A stretch of DNA of 10,132 bases from an uncultured Collinsella sp. (lineage in GTDB: Bacteria; Actinomycetota; Coriobacteriia; Coriobacteriales; Coriobacteriaceae): assembly GCA_900759435.1 (NCBI GenBank), contig CAAEVD010000155.1, positions 1 to 10,132 of the forward strand, in the 5' to 3' direction. The notes below the pieces were generated by a model. That model was not told the origin of the DNA, did not search any database, and was given only the letters and a program-made list of their open reading frames with translations. Positions within the stretch are counted from its first letter, which is position 1; each line of letters starts with the position of its first letter. Position numbers and translations under genes: made by a program. Below, piece after piece: positions 1 to 6,322 of the stretch.

Positions 1-1586
1 AAGATATCGCCCTGGCCGATGGCAATGTTGGTCATGTCGCCCGCGTTCCACTTGCGATCCTCTGCCGAGGCATCGGCAAAGAAGGATTCCTTCCATTCGG
101 CATCGGGAATACGGCCCGCGCCTTCACTGGGCAGATCGATACCGCAGGGCTTGCCCAGGCCCCAGCGACGAAAGACCTCCTGCAGGCCCTCGGAATGCTG
201 CTCGTCATAAAAAAACGCCTTGCCCATGTCGTAGAAGACTGGGTCGCACGAATTAGCGATGCCCGACTGAAGCGTCATGGTTCCGTGGCCGGAGTGCAGC
301 CAGCAGTACTTGCCCCACGACTTGCCCAGGCCCGTCCAATAGCCCGTGCAGTTGGTTGTCTGCGTTGAAGTGTAGGTTCCAAACTCAAGACCGGCCAGTG
401 CCGAGAGCGGCTTGATGGTCGAGGCCGACATGTACTGGCCGCTAATGACGCGGTTGAGCAGCGGATGCGAGCCTTCATCGTCGTTGAGCTCGGTCCACAC
501 GTCGTTTGAGACGCCACCGATAAAGACGGACGGATCGAACTTGGGCTCGCTCGCCATGCCCAGGATCTCGCCATTGTTGGGATCGAGACACACCACAGCG
601 CCGTTGCCGGCATTGCTGTAGCCGGTGGTCTTGGCAAGCTCGATAGCGCTCGCCAGCGCCGTCTCACAGGCCTGTTGGATCTTAAGGTCGAGCGTGAGCT
701 TAATGTCGGAGCCGGCCTTCGCGGGCACAGCGCCGGCCTGACCGGTCACATTGCCCGATGCATCGACCTTGACGGTCTGCTCGCCACGAATACCCTGCAG
801 CAGGTTTTCGTAGTAGCTCTCAACGCCCGCCTGGCCCACGATATCGCCCGACTGGTACGTAATCTTGCCAGCAGAAGCATCATCATCGCCAGAGGTTTTC
901 TTATTCTGGGCCTCGAGCTGCTCGGAGGTAATGGTGCCGGTATAGCCCAAGATATGGCATGCCGTCTCGCCATATGGATACTGACGCTCGGTACGCTCGG
1001 CAATCTTGACGCCCGGGAACTCGCCGGCATGCTCCTGAATATAGGCAACCGTGGAGCGACGGACGTCCGTCGCGATGGTATGCAGGCTCTGAGCGCCCTC
1101 TGTATTGTCCTGAATATTGCGAAGGACCGCCACGTAAGGCATTCCAAGCACGTTGGCAAGATGGCGAACCAGAACCTCATCCTCGGCAAGGTCGCGGTAG
1201 GCCACGACAGCAAGTGAGGGACGGTTCTGGACAAGCGCCACGCCATTGCGGTCGAGGATGCGACCGCGCACAGCGGGTGTTGTAACGGTGCGAGTCTGAT
1301 TACTATTGGCCTGCTTCTCGTAATAGTCCGATGAGACCATCTGCATGCCCCACAGCTTGACGGCAAGCGCCGCAAACATCGCGCCCACACCCGTGGTGAG
1401 GATGGAAAAGCGGCCCTTAAAGGCGGTCGACGCGGTATTGCCCTCGCCCTCGGTGGCGCGCGGGGCCGTTCCATGCTGCGTATCGTAGGTAAAACGGGAA
1501 TCGCCACGACGCATGACGACCAGCGCGACCACGATGGCCACAACCAGCACGATACCGGCGATAATAACCGTCATCTGGGAAGACAT
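1..1586 (-). CDS. mrdA: Penicillin-binding protein 2, elongasome transpeptidase (3' end beyond window)
   Basis: Class B PBP that cross-links peptidoglycan stem peptides during lateral-wall growth; it acts outside the membrane with RodA and MreBCD. The frame runs open for 528 codons to the window edge. The start is ATG 1586, with GGGAGG at 1593-1598 seven bases upstream. Two hydrophobic segments are visible (about residues 6-24 and 61-79). The PBP dimerisation-domain motif RGRILDRNG follows at about 108-116, then a pedestal region with GQAGVESYYE. The transpeptidase active-site SxxK is STIK at residues 389-392 (bases 411-422). The second motif is SCD at 446-448 (bases 243-251); an Asp here is typical of PBP2, where other PBPs have SxN. 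The KTG motif lies past base 1. The residues before the active serine are SA rather than the common PG. The gene starts 13 nt after mreD. The mre context and the SxD motif favour PBP2 over the divisome PBP3/FtsI. Confidence 0.93.
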   Translation of the reverse strand, partial: MSSQMTVIIAGIVLVVAIVVALVVMRRGDSRFTYDTQHGTAPRATEGEGNTASTAFKGRFSILTTGVGAMFAALAVKLWGMQMVSSDYYEKQANSNQTRTVTTPAVRGRILDRNGVALVQNRPSLAVVAYRDLAEDEVLVRHLANVLGMPYVAVLRNIQDNTEGAQSLHTIATDVRRSTVAYIQEHAGEFPGVKIAERTERQYPYGETACHILGYTGTITSEQLEAQNKKTSGDDDASAGKITYQSGDIVGQAGVESYYENLLQGIRGEQTVKVDASGNVTGQAGAVPAKAGSDIKLTLDLKIQQACETALASAIELAKTTGYSNAGNGAVVCLDPNNGEILGMASEPKFDPSVFIGGVSNDVWTELNDDEGSHPLLNRVISGQYMSASTIKPLSALAGLEFGTYTSTQTTNCTGYWTGLGKSWGKYCWLHSGHGTMTLQSGIANSCDPVFYDMGKAFFYDEQHSEGLQEVFRRWGLGKPCGIDLPSEGAGRIPDAEWKESFFADASAEDRKWNAGDMTNIAIGQGDI

Positions 1587-1592
1587 CTACGG

Positions 1593-1598
1593 GCCTCC
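1593..1598 (-). promoter_or_regulatory. Ribosome binding site of PBP2 gene
   Basis: GGGAGG on the minus strand sits 6 nt from the anti-Shine-Dalgarno ideal position, with seven bases (1587-1592 plus spacing to 1586) before the ATG. It lies between the mreD stop and the PBP2 start and fixes the start at 1586, so the first hydrophobic segment belongs to the protein. Confidence 0.7.
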
Positions 1599-1599
1599 C

Positions 1600-2166
1600 C
1601 TATTTGAGCTTGCGGGTCTTGGGCTTAAAGCGCATACCCGCCTGGCGTCCGCCACGTGCGGAGAATCCATAGCCGGACTGCGGCACGACGCCGGACATCA
1701 AAAACGGAATGGCAACCAGACCCGTCAGGATCGAGGACGGCAGCGCATGGCCGAAGATCGCCACGACAAAGCTCGTCTCCAAACCCATAAACAGCAAGAT
1801 GATGCTGTAGATCACATTAATGACGAGCGCAAAGGCGCCCACAGTGACGCCGCGCGCACTCGGGGTACCGCCCGTCTGACCGACGGCGCTGTGCACCAGG
1901 GCAAAAGAACCCACGGTCAGCAGGAGCGACATAACGCCCACCGGCACGGCAGCGGACAGGTCATAGAACAAGCCGCTGCAAAAACCGCACACGACGGCAC
2001 GGGTCGGGTCGCCCGAGAACACGCTTAGGCACACCAGGATAATCATGAAGTTGACGCGACCGCCCGCAATGGAGATCTGCGGTGCCAGGCCTGCCTGCAG
2101 CAGCACGCACACAATGGCGGCGATCACAAACGTGCGGGAGCTCATCCCCTGCTCGTGTAGATCCAT
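1600..2166 (-). CDS. mreD: Rod-shape-determining membrane protein MreD
   Basis: Small polytopic membrane protein of the elongasome that links MreC to the PBP2-RodA machinery. About 188 residues, within the usual family range (roughly 160-190). It has five or six hydrophobic segments and the family motif GLFYDLSAAVPVG at about residues 65-77, followed by a short basic cytoplasmic tail ending RFKPKTRKLK. The frame also allows an ATG at 2172, but the purine run AGGGGG (2174-2179), which overlaps the mreC stop, is then only one base away. The ATG at 2166 is seven bases away and is preferred. A third ATG at 2145 is possible. The gene lies between mreC (stop 2178) and PBP2 (start 1586) with gaps of about 11 and 13 nt, so translation is probably coupled. 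Sequence identity in this family is always weak; the call rests on length, topology, motif and position. Confidence 0.92.
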   Translation of the reverse strand: MDLHEQGMSSRTFVIAAIVCVLLQAGLAPQISIAGGRVNFMIILVCLSVFSGDPTRAVVCGFCSGLFYDLSAAVPVGVMSLLLTVGSFALVHSAVGQTGGTPSARGVTVGAFALVINVIYSIILLFMGLETSFVVAIFGHALPSSILTGLVAIPFLMSGVVPQSGYGFSARGGRQAGMRFKPKTRKLK

Positions 2167-2173
2167 GGACATG

Positions 2174-2179
2174 CCCCCT
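2174..2179 (-). promoter_or_regulatory. Ribosome binding site deciding the mreD start
   Basis: AGGGGG on the minus strand overlaps the mreC stop codon (2178-2180). It is one base from the ATG at 2172 but seven from the ATG at 2166, so it supports the shorter MreD. Confidence 0.5.
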
Positions 2180-3176
2180 ATTCGCTCGAGCCGGAATCGG
2201 TCGTCTCGGACGTGTCGGAACTGTCATCCGAACTCTCGTCCTTCGTCTTGGTCGCAGCATCGCGCGACGTTCCCTGCGGCGTGCTGTTGGCCGTGCTCAC
2301 GTCCTCGTCCGAGGCCGACTGCTCGTCGGTCAGCGAGGTAATGACCAGCACTTCCTCGTTGTTCTCGGCCGTGGTCTGAGCGCGCACCACAATGGTGTAG
2401 TACACGTCGTTTGCCGATTTCTCAACCGACGAGACGGTGCCAAGCGGAAGGCCCTTGGGGAACACGCCACCGATGCCAGAGGTCACGATGATATCGCCAA
2501 CCTTAACATCGGAGTCGACGCTCACGTACTCAAGACGCAGCGTGCCGTCAGCCTGACCCTGCAGCATACCCTGGGCGCGCGTGTCCTGCACCATGGCGGA
2601 CACGCCCGAGTTCTCGTCGCTAATCAAGCGCACGGTAGAGCTCTTGGCCGATACCTCGATAATCTGGCCGATAACACCGGCAGAACTCGTCACGGGCATG
2701 TTGATGGTAAGGCCGTCGGCAGAGCCCTTGTCGATGGTAACGGTCGAGGTCCAGGCATCGCCGGAGGCACCAACGATACGAGCTGCGGTCGATTTGAGGT
2801 TGTAGGTCGATTGCAGCCCGACCAGGCCCTCCAGGCGCTCGGCAGTCTTTTGAGCCTCGGAAAGCTCGGCGACCTTAGAGGTCAGCTCCTCATTTTGCTT
2901 CTTGAGCTCGTCGAGCGTGTCCTGCGACGCCGTTAGGTTAGAGAACACGTTGCCAATCGCATTGAAGGGAGCCGCCACAGCCGAGCCCACAAAGCGCACC
3001 GGAGAGGTAATCGTCGTTACGCCCGAACGCACGGCATGAATCGGCCCTGCCTCGCCCTCGCGGATGTAAAACGTGAGCAGCAACACCGAAATCAGGCTGA
3101 AAACAATCAACGGGCGCATACCCGTTGATTGTCGCTTGGTATTCAGATTTGTGGAGAAACCCGAAGATCGTGCCAA
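2178..3176 (-). CDS. mreC: Rod-shape-determining protein MreC
   Basis: Single-pass membrane protein whose external part binds and activates PBP2 in the elongasome. 332 residues from a TTG start at 3176, with AAGGTGG (3184-3190) seven bases upstream. The next in-frame ATG (residue 20, base 3119) lacks a clear ribosome site. Order: basic cytoplasmic N-terminus (1-21), membrane helix about 22-38, coiled-coil stretch about 83-118, then the MreC beta-domain. Family signatures are DAWTSTVTIDKGSADGL (140-156), GVIGQI (167-172) and a GDIIVTSGIGGVFPKGLPLG run (227-246). The last 50 residues (about 283-332) are a Ser/Thr/Asp/Glu-rich, disordered tail outside the membrane, which is longer than in many MreC proteins. 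The gene follows mreB by 21 nt. An unusual perfect inverted repeat lies in codons 15-26 (see separate entry). Confidence 0.95.
   Translation of the reverse strand: MARSSGFSTNLNTKRQSTGMRPLIVFSLISVLLLTFYIREGEAGPIHAVRSGVTTITSPVRFVGSAVAAPFNAIGNVFSNLTASQDTLDELKKQNEELTSKVAELSEAQKTAERLEGLVGLQSTYNLKSTAARIVGASGDAWTSTVTIDKGSADGLTINMPVTSSAGVIGQIIEVSAKSSTVRLISDENSGVSAMVQDTRAQGMLQGQADGTLRLEYVSVDSDVKVGDIIVTSGIGGVFPKGLPLGTVSSVEKSANDVYYTIVVRAQTTAENNEEVLVITSLTDEQSASDEDVSTANSTPQGTSRDAATKTKDESSDDSSDTSETTDSGSSE
3103..3132 (-). repeat. Perfect 12-bp inverted repeat in early mreC coding sequence
   Basis: Arms 3103-3114 and 3121-3132 are perfectly complementary, with a 6-base loop (3115-3120). In the mreC transcript the arms are ACAAUCAACGGG and CCCGUUGAUUGU and the loop is UAUGCG, which contains the in-frame ATG of codon 20. 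The 3' arm is followed by UUUC, giving a short U run. It lies about 45 nt downstream of the TTG start. It could be an mRNA hairpin that slows ribosomes or polymerase, a protein-binding site, or chance; the sequence alone does not decide. Confidence 0.75.
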
Positions 3177-3183
3177 ATGGAAT

Positions 3184-3190
3184 CCACCTT
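3184..3190 (-). promoter_or_regulatory. Ribosome binding site of mreC (supports TTG start)
   Basis: AAGGTGG on the minus strand, seven bases before TTG 3176 and just after the mreB stop. It is the main reason to prefer TTG over the ATG at 3119. Confidence 0.65.
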
Positions 3191-3197
3191 TTGGAAA

Positions 3198-4241
3198 TTA
3201 AGCATTGGTCTGGACGAAGCCGCCATCAAAGGCGTTGGCCTCGAGCACGCGGGCACAGCCGTTAACGACGTTATCGAGCGCCGTAGGACTGACGTTGACC
3301 GAAACGCCGGTCTCATCGCGCAGGCGCACGTCGAGACCGCGCAGCAGCGCGCCGCCACCGGTCAGCAAAATGCCGTAGTACATAAGGTCCGAGGCAAGAT
3401 CGGGCGGCGTGGCATCGAGTGCGTCCTTGACGGCCTTGGCCATCTCGTCAAGCGGCTTGTTGAGTGCGCGACGGATCTCCTCGCTCTCGATGCGCACGGT
3501 CTTGGGCAGACCGGTGATCACGTCGCGGCCGTTGACCTCGACGTCGAGCTCGTCCTTGAGCGGCACGGCGGAACCGACCTTGATCTTGATGTCCTCTGCC
3601 GTACGCTCGCCGATGGCAAGGTTGTAGGCATCGCGAACGTGCGTGAGGATGGCCTGATCGAACTCGTCGCCGGCAATACGGATGGACTGCGAGACGACGA
3701 TGCCGCCCATAGCGATAACGGCAACCTCGGTGGTACCGCCACCGATGTCGATGACCATGGAGCCGGTGGGTTCCTCGACGGGCAGATCGGCGCCGATAGC
3801 GGCGGCCATAGGCTCTTCGATCAGATAGGCCTGGCGAGCGCCGGCCTGGATCGTGGCCTCAAAGACGGCACGCTTCTCGACCGACGTGACGCCGGAGGGA
3901 ACGCAGACGACAACGCGCGGACGCGGGGTCCACGGATAGCGCTTCTCGGAAGCCTTGTCGATAAAGTAGCGAAGCATGGCTTCGGTAACATCGAAGTCGG
4001 CGATGACGCCGTCCTTCAGGGGACGAACGGCCACGATGTTGCCGGGCGTACGGCCAAGCATGCGCTTTGCCTCGATACCGACCGCCAGGATGCGCTCGTC
4101 GTTCTTGTCGATGGCGACAACAGAGGGCTCGCGAATGACGATGCCCTTGCCGCGCACGGAGACAAGCGTATTTGCGGTGCCGAGGTCGATGGCAAGATCG
4201 CCCGCATAGCTACCGAAGAACATATCCATCAAAGAAAACAA
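3198..4241 (-). CDS. mreB: Actin-like cell-shape protein MreB
   Basis: ATP-dependent actin homologue that forms membrane-bound filaments in the cytoplasm and directs lateral-wall synthesis. 347 residues, the normal family length. Actin-fold nucleotide motifs are all present: phosphate-1 DLGTANTL (19-26), EEPMAAAIG (142-150), phosphate-2 DIGGGTTE (165-172) and the adenosine motif LTGGGALLRGLD (293-304). The hydrophobic N-terminus (MFSLMDMFFG) fits membrane contact seen in other MreB proteins. The start is TTG 4241, five bases after AGGAG (4247-4251); the in-frame ATG at 4229 would be 17 bases away. It opens the mreB-mreC-mreD-PBP2 run and has a candidate promoter and a GC-rich hairpin upstream. 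Paralogues such as Mbl share these motifs, but the mreC-mreD neighbours favour MreB. Confidence 0.97.
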   Translation of the reverse strand: MFSLMDMFFGSYAGDLAIDLGTANTLVSVRGKGIVIREPSVVAIDKNDERILAVGIEAKRMLGRTPGNIVAVRPLKDGVIADFDVTEAMLRYFIDKASEKRYPWTPRPRVVVCVPSGVTSVEKRAVFEATIQAGARQAYLIEEPMAAAIGADLPVEEPTGSMVIDIGGGTTEVAVIAMGGIVVSQSIRIAGDEFDQAILTHVRDAYNLAIGERTAEDIKIKVGSAVPLKDELDVEVNGRDVITGLPKTVRIESEEIRRALNKPLDEMAKAVKDALDATPPDLASDLMYYGILLTGGGALLRGLDVRLRDETGVSVNVSPTALDNVVNGCARVLEANAFDGGFVQTNA

Positions 4242-4246
4242 CGCAA

Positions 4247-4251
4247 CTCCT
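4247..4251 (-). promoter_or_regulatory. Ribosome binding site of mreB (supports TTG start)
   Basis: AGGAG on the minus strand with a five-base spacer to TTG 4241. It is the best Shine-Dalgarno match in the cluster. Confidence 0.65.
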
Positions 4252-4286
4252 GATGTGTTGGATGATTGCTGGAAAACTACTAGCTC

Positions 4287-4292
4287 ATCATA
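4287..4292 (-). promoter_or_regulatory. Candidate -10 box of an mreB promoter
   Basis: TATGAT on the minus strand matches the consensus -10 hexamer at five of six positions and lies 45 nt upstream of the mreB start, which would give a leader of about 40 nt. No convincing -35 hexamer is found at 16-18 nt; that region is occupied by the hairpin at 4302-4334. This is a weak call. Confidence 0.3.
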
Positions 4293-4301
4293 CTAGCGCA
4301 A

Positions 4302-4334
4302 GCCCGGCACCTCACTTGCGGTGAAGCGCCGGGC
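4302..4334 (-). terminator. GC-rich hairpin between TPR gene and mreB (possible terminator)
   Basis: The outer arms GCCCGGC (4328-4334 read on the minus strand) and GCCGGGC (4302-4308) pair perfectly. They continue inward through seven more pairs, including two G-U wobbles, around a five-base CGCAA loop. The total stem is about 14 bp and lies 22 nt after the TPR stop. Only two T residues follow, so it is not a standard intrinsic terminator. It may slow or partly end transcription, protect the 3' end of the upstream message, or separate the TPR unit from mreB. Confidence 0.45.
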
Positions 4335-4356
4335 AAAGCTAAATCCCATAAGGTCA

Positions 4357-5661
4357 CTACTGGTTGTCAGCAGCCGAGAAATCCATATCGAGCGAGGAAA
4401 CGGCCCAGCCGATATGGTTGTCGGAGCGCACGAATTTGACGGTGTACTCCTGCTCGCCGCCCTTGGACAGCGATGCCTTCACCTTAGCGGTCGTCTCGGT
4501 CATGGACTGATCCATGCCCTCGACGGACACGGTGGCGCCCTGCGGAATCGAAGAGATGATCATCGACTTGGCGTCCTCGGACAGACTCGAGGCCAGGCAA
4601 GACTCGGCCTTTGCGGTGTCACCGTCCCCGGCAGCCTGGAACAGATCGGAAACGACAGACTCCTGAGACGGGAAGCCAAAGCCGCGCGTGTAGGCAAAGC
4701 CCAGACCGCCCGCGCCGATCAAAATGAGCAGAAGCAGCACGATGAAGACTTTGAGACCCGTGTGGCGATGGCGACGACGGACCTTGGCCTGCTTACGATC
4801 CTGACGGTCCTGCTGGACCATCTCGGACTCGGACAGCGTAAAGAAGCCGGTGTCCGAGGGATCGGGCATAAACTGACCGGTCGCGCCCGTAGGATCGAGC
4901 GGATCGACGGCAGGAGCGTCCATCGCGGACGTCGGAGCCGTGGCCATAGCCGTCTGGGCAGACAGCGCGGCAAGCGAATCGTGCACGCGGGCAAGCTCAT
5001 CGGCCTGCTCGGAGGTGAGCTGGTAGATGCCATCTGCAGTAGCGGCGTTAAAGGCGTCGAGTGCGTCGGAGGGACGGCCGGCGGCAGAAAGCGCCTGACC
5101 CATGCCAGCGTTGAGCGCGCGCGTGTCGTCGCGGGGACCGGCAAAGTCGATAGCCGTGCGGTAGGTCTCCACGGCATCCGCCGGACGGCCGAGCTTAATG
5201 AAGCAACGACCAAGCTCGCCCAGTGCGGCGGCAGGAGCCGGATTGGCGCCGTCGATGGCAGCCTGACGGAAGGCAGTACCCGCGTTGGCATAGTCGCCCG
5301 ACTGGAACAGCGCGTTACCCAGGCCCAGATAGGCCTTGAACGGCGTGGCATAGGAAGCATCCTGCGTAGCAGCAGAGAACGCCTGGGCGGCCGTCGTGTA
5401 GTCGCCCACGGCGGCGAGTGCCTTGCCGCGGTTGGTGAGCAGCGCGCCGCGCTTGCCGTAGGTGCCGTCATTGAGGGCAGCGGCGTAGGCCTCGGCGGCC
5501 TCGGCATACATGCCCAGGTGCATCAAGGCGTTGCCACGAAGGTGATCGGCCTCGCCCATAATCTCATCGGGAGTTTTTGCCGCCCCAAGCATCTGGGCTG
5601 CAGCGGAAAAATCACCCGCGCGGTAAGCGGCGCGGCCCTGTTGGATCAGCTGGCTATTCAA
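4357..5661 (-). CDS. TPR-repeat single-pass membrane protein with external NTF2-like domain
   Basis: 434 residues, not recognised as a named family. It begins with about six tetratricopeptide-like helical pairs (about 5-28, 38-66, 72-101, 108-138, 144-175, 182-211), with typical G-Y/D-A spacing as in GDYTTAAQAF. A low-complexity linker (about 230-285) and a strongly basic stretch (287-300) follow, then one membrane helix (304-324). The external domain of about 100 residues (332-431) opens with a VVSDLFQAAGDGDTAKAESCL pattern resembling DUF4878/NTF2-like lipoprotein domains. The basic stretch predicts N-terminus inside and C-terminus outside. The start is TTG 5661, with AGGGG (5668-5672) six bases upstream. 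It follows the prolyl isomerase by 11 nt, so the two are very likely co-transcribed, and it precedes mreB. A scaffold role for envelope proteins is inferred from domains and position only. Confidence 0.85.
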   Translation of the reverse strand: MNSQLIQQGRAAYRAGDFSAAAQMLGAAKTPDEIMGEADHLRGNALMHLGMYAEAAEAYAAALNDGTYGKRGALLTNRGKALAAVGDYTTAAQAFSAATQDASYATPFKAYLGLGNALFQSGDYANAGTAFRQAAIDGANPAPAAALGELGRCFIKLGRPADAVETYRTAIDFAGPRDDTRALNAGMGQALSAAGRPSDALDAFNAATADGIYQLTSEQADELARVHDSLAALSAQTAMATAPTSAMDAPAVDPLDPTGATGQFMPDPSDTGFFTLSESEMVQQDRQDRKQAKVRRRHRHTGLKVFIVLLLLILIGAGGLGFAYTRGFGFPSQESVVSDLFQAAGDGDTAKAESCLASSLSEDAKSMIISSIPQGATVSVEGMDQSMTETTAKVKASLSKGGEQEYTVKFVRSDNHIGWAVSSLDMDFSAADNQ

Positions 5662-5667
5662 GGAAGT

Positions 5668-5672
5668 CCCCT
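5668..5672 (-). promoter_or_regulatory. Ribosome binding site of the TPR protein (supports TTG start)
   Basis: AGGGG on the minus strand lies directly after the prolyl isomerase stop codon and six bases before TTG 5661. The arrangement suggests translational coupling of the two genes. Confidence 0.55.
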
Positions 5673-6215
5673 TTACTCGTGAACGATCTCGACATGGACG
5701 ATCTCGTCGCCGGCACGCAGCTGCGAAATCACATCGAGACCCTCGACCGTGGTACCAAAGACGGTGTAACCGGAATCGAGGTTATGCTGGGCACCCAGGC
5801 AGAAGTAGAACTGCGAACCCGCGGAATCGGGGTCCATGGAGCGTGCCATGGCAAGGGCACCATCGACATGGCTGTTGCGCGGATTGGTGGCAAACTCGCC
5901 CTTGATGCAGTAGCCGGGACCACCGGTACCGGGCATGCCGTCGGGGCCCTCAAGACCGGCAGCGACGTCGGCGCCGGACATATCGCGGGTATTGGGGTCG
6001 CCGCCCTGGATGACAAAACCGGGCACATAGCGATGGAATTTAAGGCCATCATAGAAACCCATCGTGGAAAGCTCGCAGAAGTTCGCGACATGAATGGGAG
6101 CGCCCTCACCGTCAAACTTGACCTTGATGGTACCCTTCGACGTCTCGATAACGGCGCACTCGTCGCCGGCAAGCTGATACTCGGGCGTGTAGAGCTCTTT
6201 CTTAAAACCAAACAT
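5673..6215 (-). CDS. Cyclophilin-type peptidyl-prolyl cis-trans isomerase
   Basis: Catalyses cis-trans isomerisation of Xaa-Pro bonds to assist protein folding. 180 residues form one cyclophilin domain. Key motifs are FHRYVPGFVIQGGDP (60-74), carrying the catalytic Arg62, Phe67 and Gln70 equivalents, GSQFYFCLG (133-141), and the closing YTVFG (150-154). The position matching human cyclophilin A Trp121 appears to be Asn145, so cyclosporin binding is probably weak (inference from alignment by eye). There is no signal peptide or membrane helix, so it should be cytoplasmic. The start is ATG 6215, with AAGGA five bases upstream and a good promoter at 6255-6284. It forms a two-gene unit with the TPR protein. 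Its substrates cannot be told from the sequence. ppiA/ppiB-type names exist for the family, but I do not assign one. Confidence 0.94.
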   Translation of the reverse strand: MFGFKKELYTPEYQLAGDECAVIETSKGTIKVKFDGEGAPIHVANFCELSTMGFYDGLKFHRYVPGFVIQGGDPNTRDMSGADVAAGLEGPDGMPGTGGPGYCIKGEFATNPRNSHVDGALAMARSMDPDSAGSQFYFCLGAQHNLDSGYTVFGTTVEGLDVISQLRAGDEIVHVEIVHE

Positions 6216-6254
6216 GTGGTTCCTTCCTCGTGCGTTTAAAGCATATTTGTACGA

Positions 6255-6284
6255 ATTGTAGCAATAAGCATGCGCTTACATCAA
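6255..6284 (-). promoter_or_regulatory. Sigma-70-type promoter of the PPIase-TPR unit
   Basis: The minus strand shows TTGATG (6279-6284) as -35, an 18-base spacer, and TACAAT (6255-6260) as -10, with an extended TGC just before the -10. Transcription would start near 6248, giving a leader of about 33 nt before ATG 6215. The spacer contains a small inverted repeat, TAAGC-GCAT-GCTTA (6265-6278), which could be an operator. Confidence 0.6.
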
Positions 6285-6322
6285 TTGCGCACGTAGGTTA
6301 TGCCGACTATGGCGAACTAATT

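Noticed and set aside
746..1543. Minus-strand open frame overlapping PBP2 in another reading frame
   Set aside because: Its product is Arg/Pro/Ser-rich, and the PBP2 frame across the same bases carries the conserved family motifs.
2082..2936. Plus-strand open frame antisense to mreC and mreD
   Set aside because: No recognisable domain; it is a compositional shadow of two well-supported genes.
3129..4253. Long plus-strand open frame antisense to mreB
   Set aside because: The opposite strand encodes a full MreB with all nucleotide motifs. The antisense frame has no domain or ribosome site that I can support.
4321..5682. Long plus-strand open frame antisense to the TPR gene
   Set aside because: It mirrors the sense gene, which has clear TPR and membrane features. 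The antisense product is Arg/Gly-rich with no recognisable domain, and long antisense frames are expected in high-GC DNA.
5829..5852. Two nearby CCATGG palindromes within the PPIase gene
   Set aside because: They fall on Met-containing codons of the conserved cyclophilin domain and have no extended symmetry; chance restriction-site-like repeats.
6285..6322. Possible terminator after the zinc-ribbon gene
   Set aside because: Only a three-pair GCC/GGC stem could be drawn and there is no U-tract, so no terminator is called.
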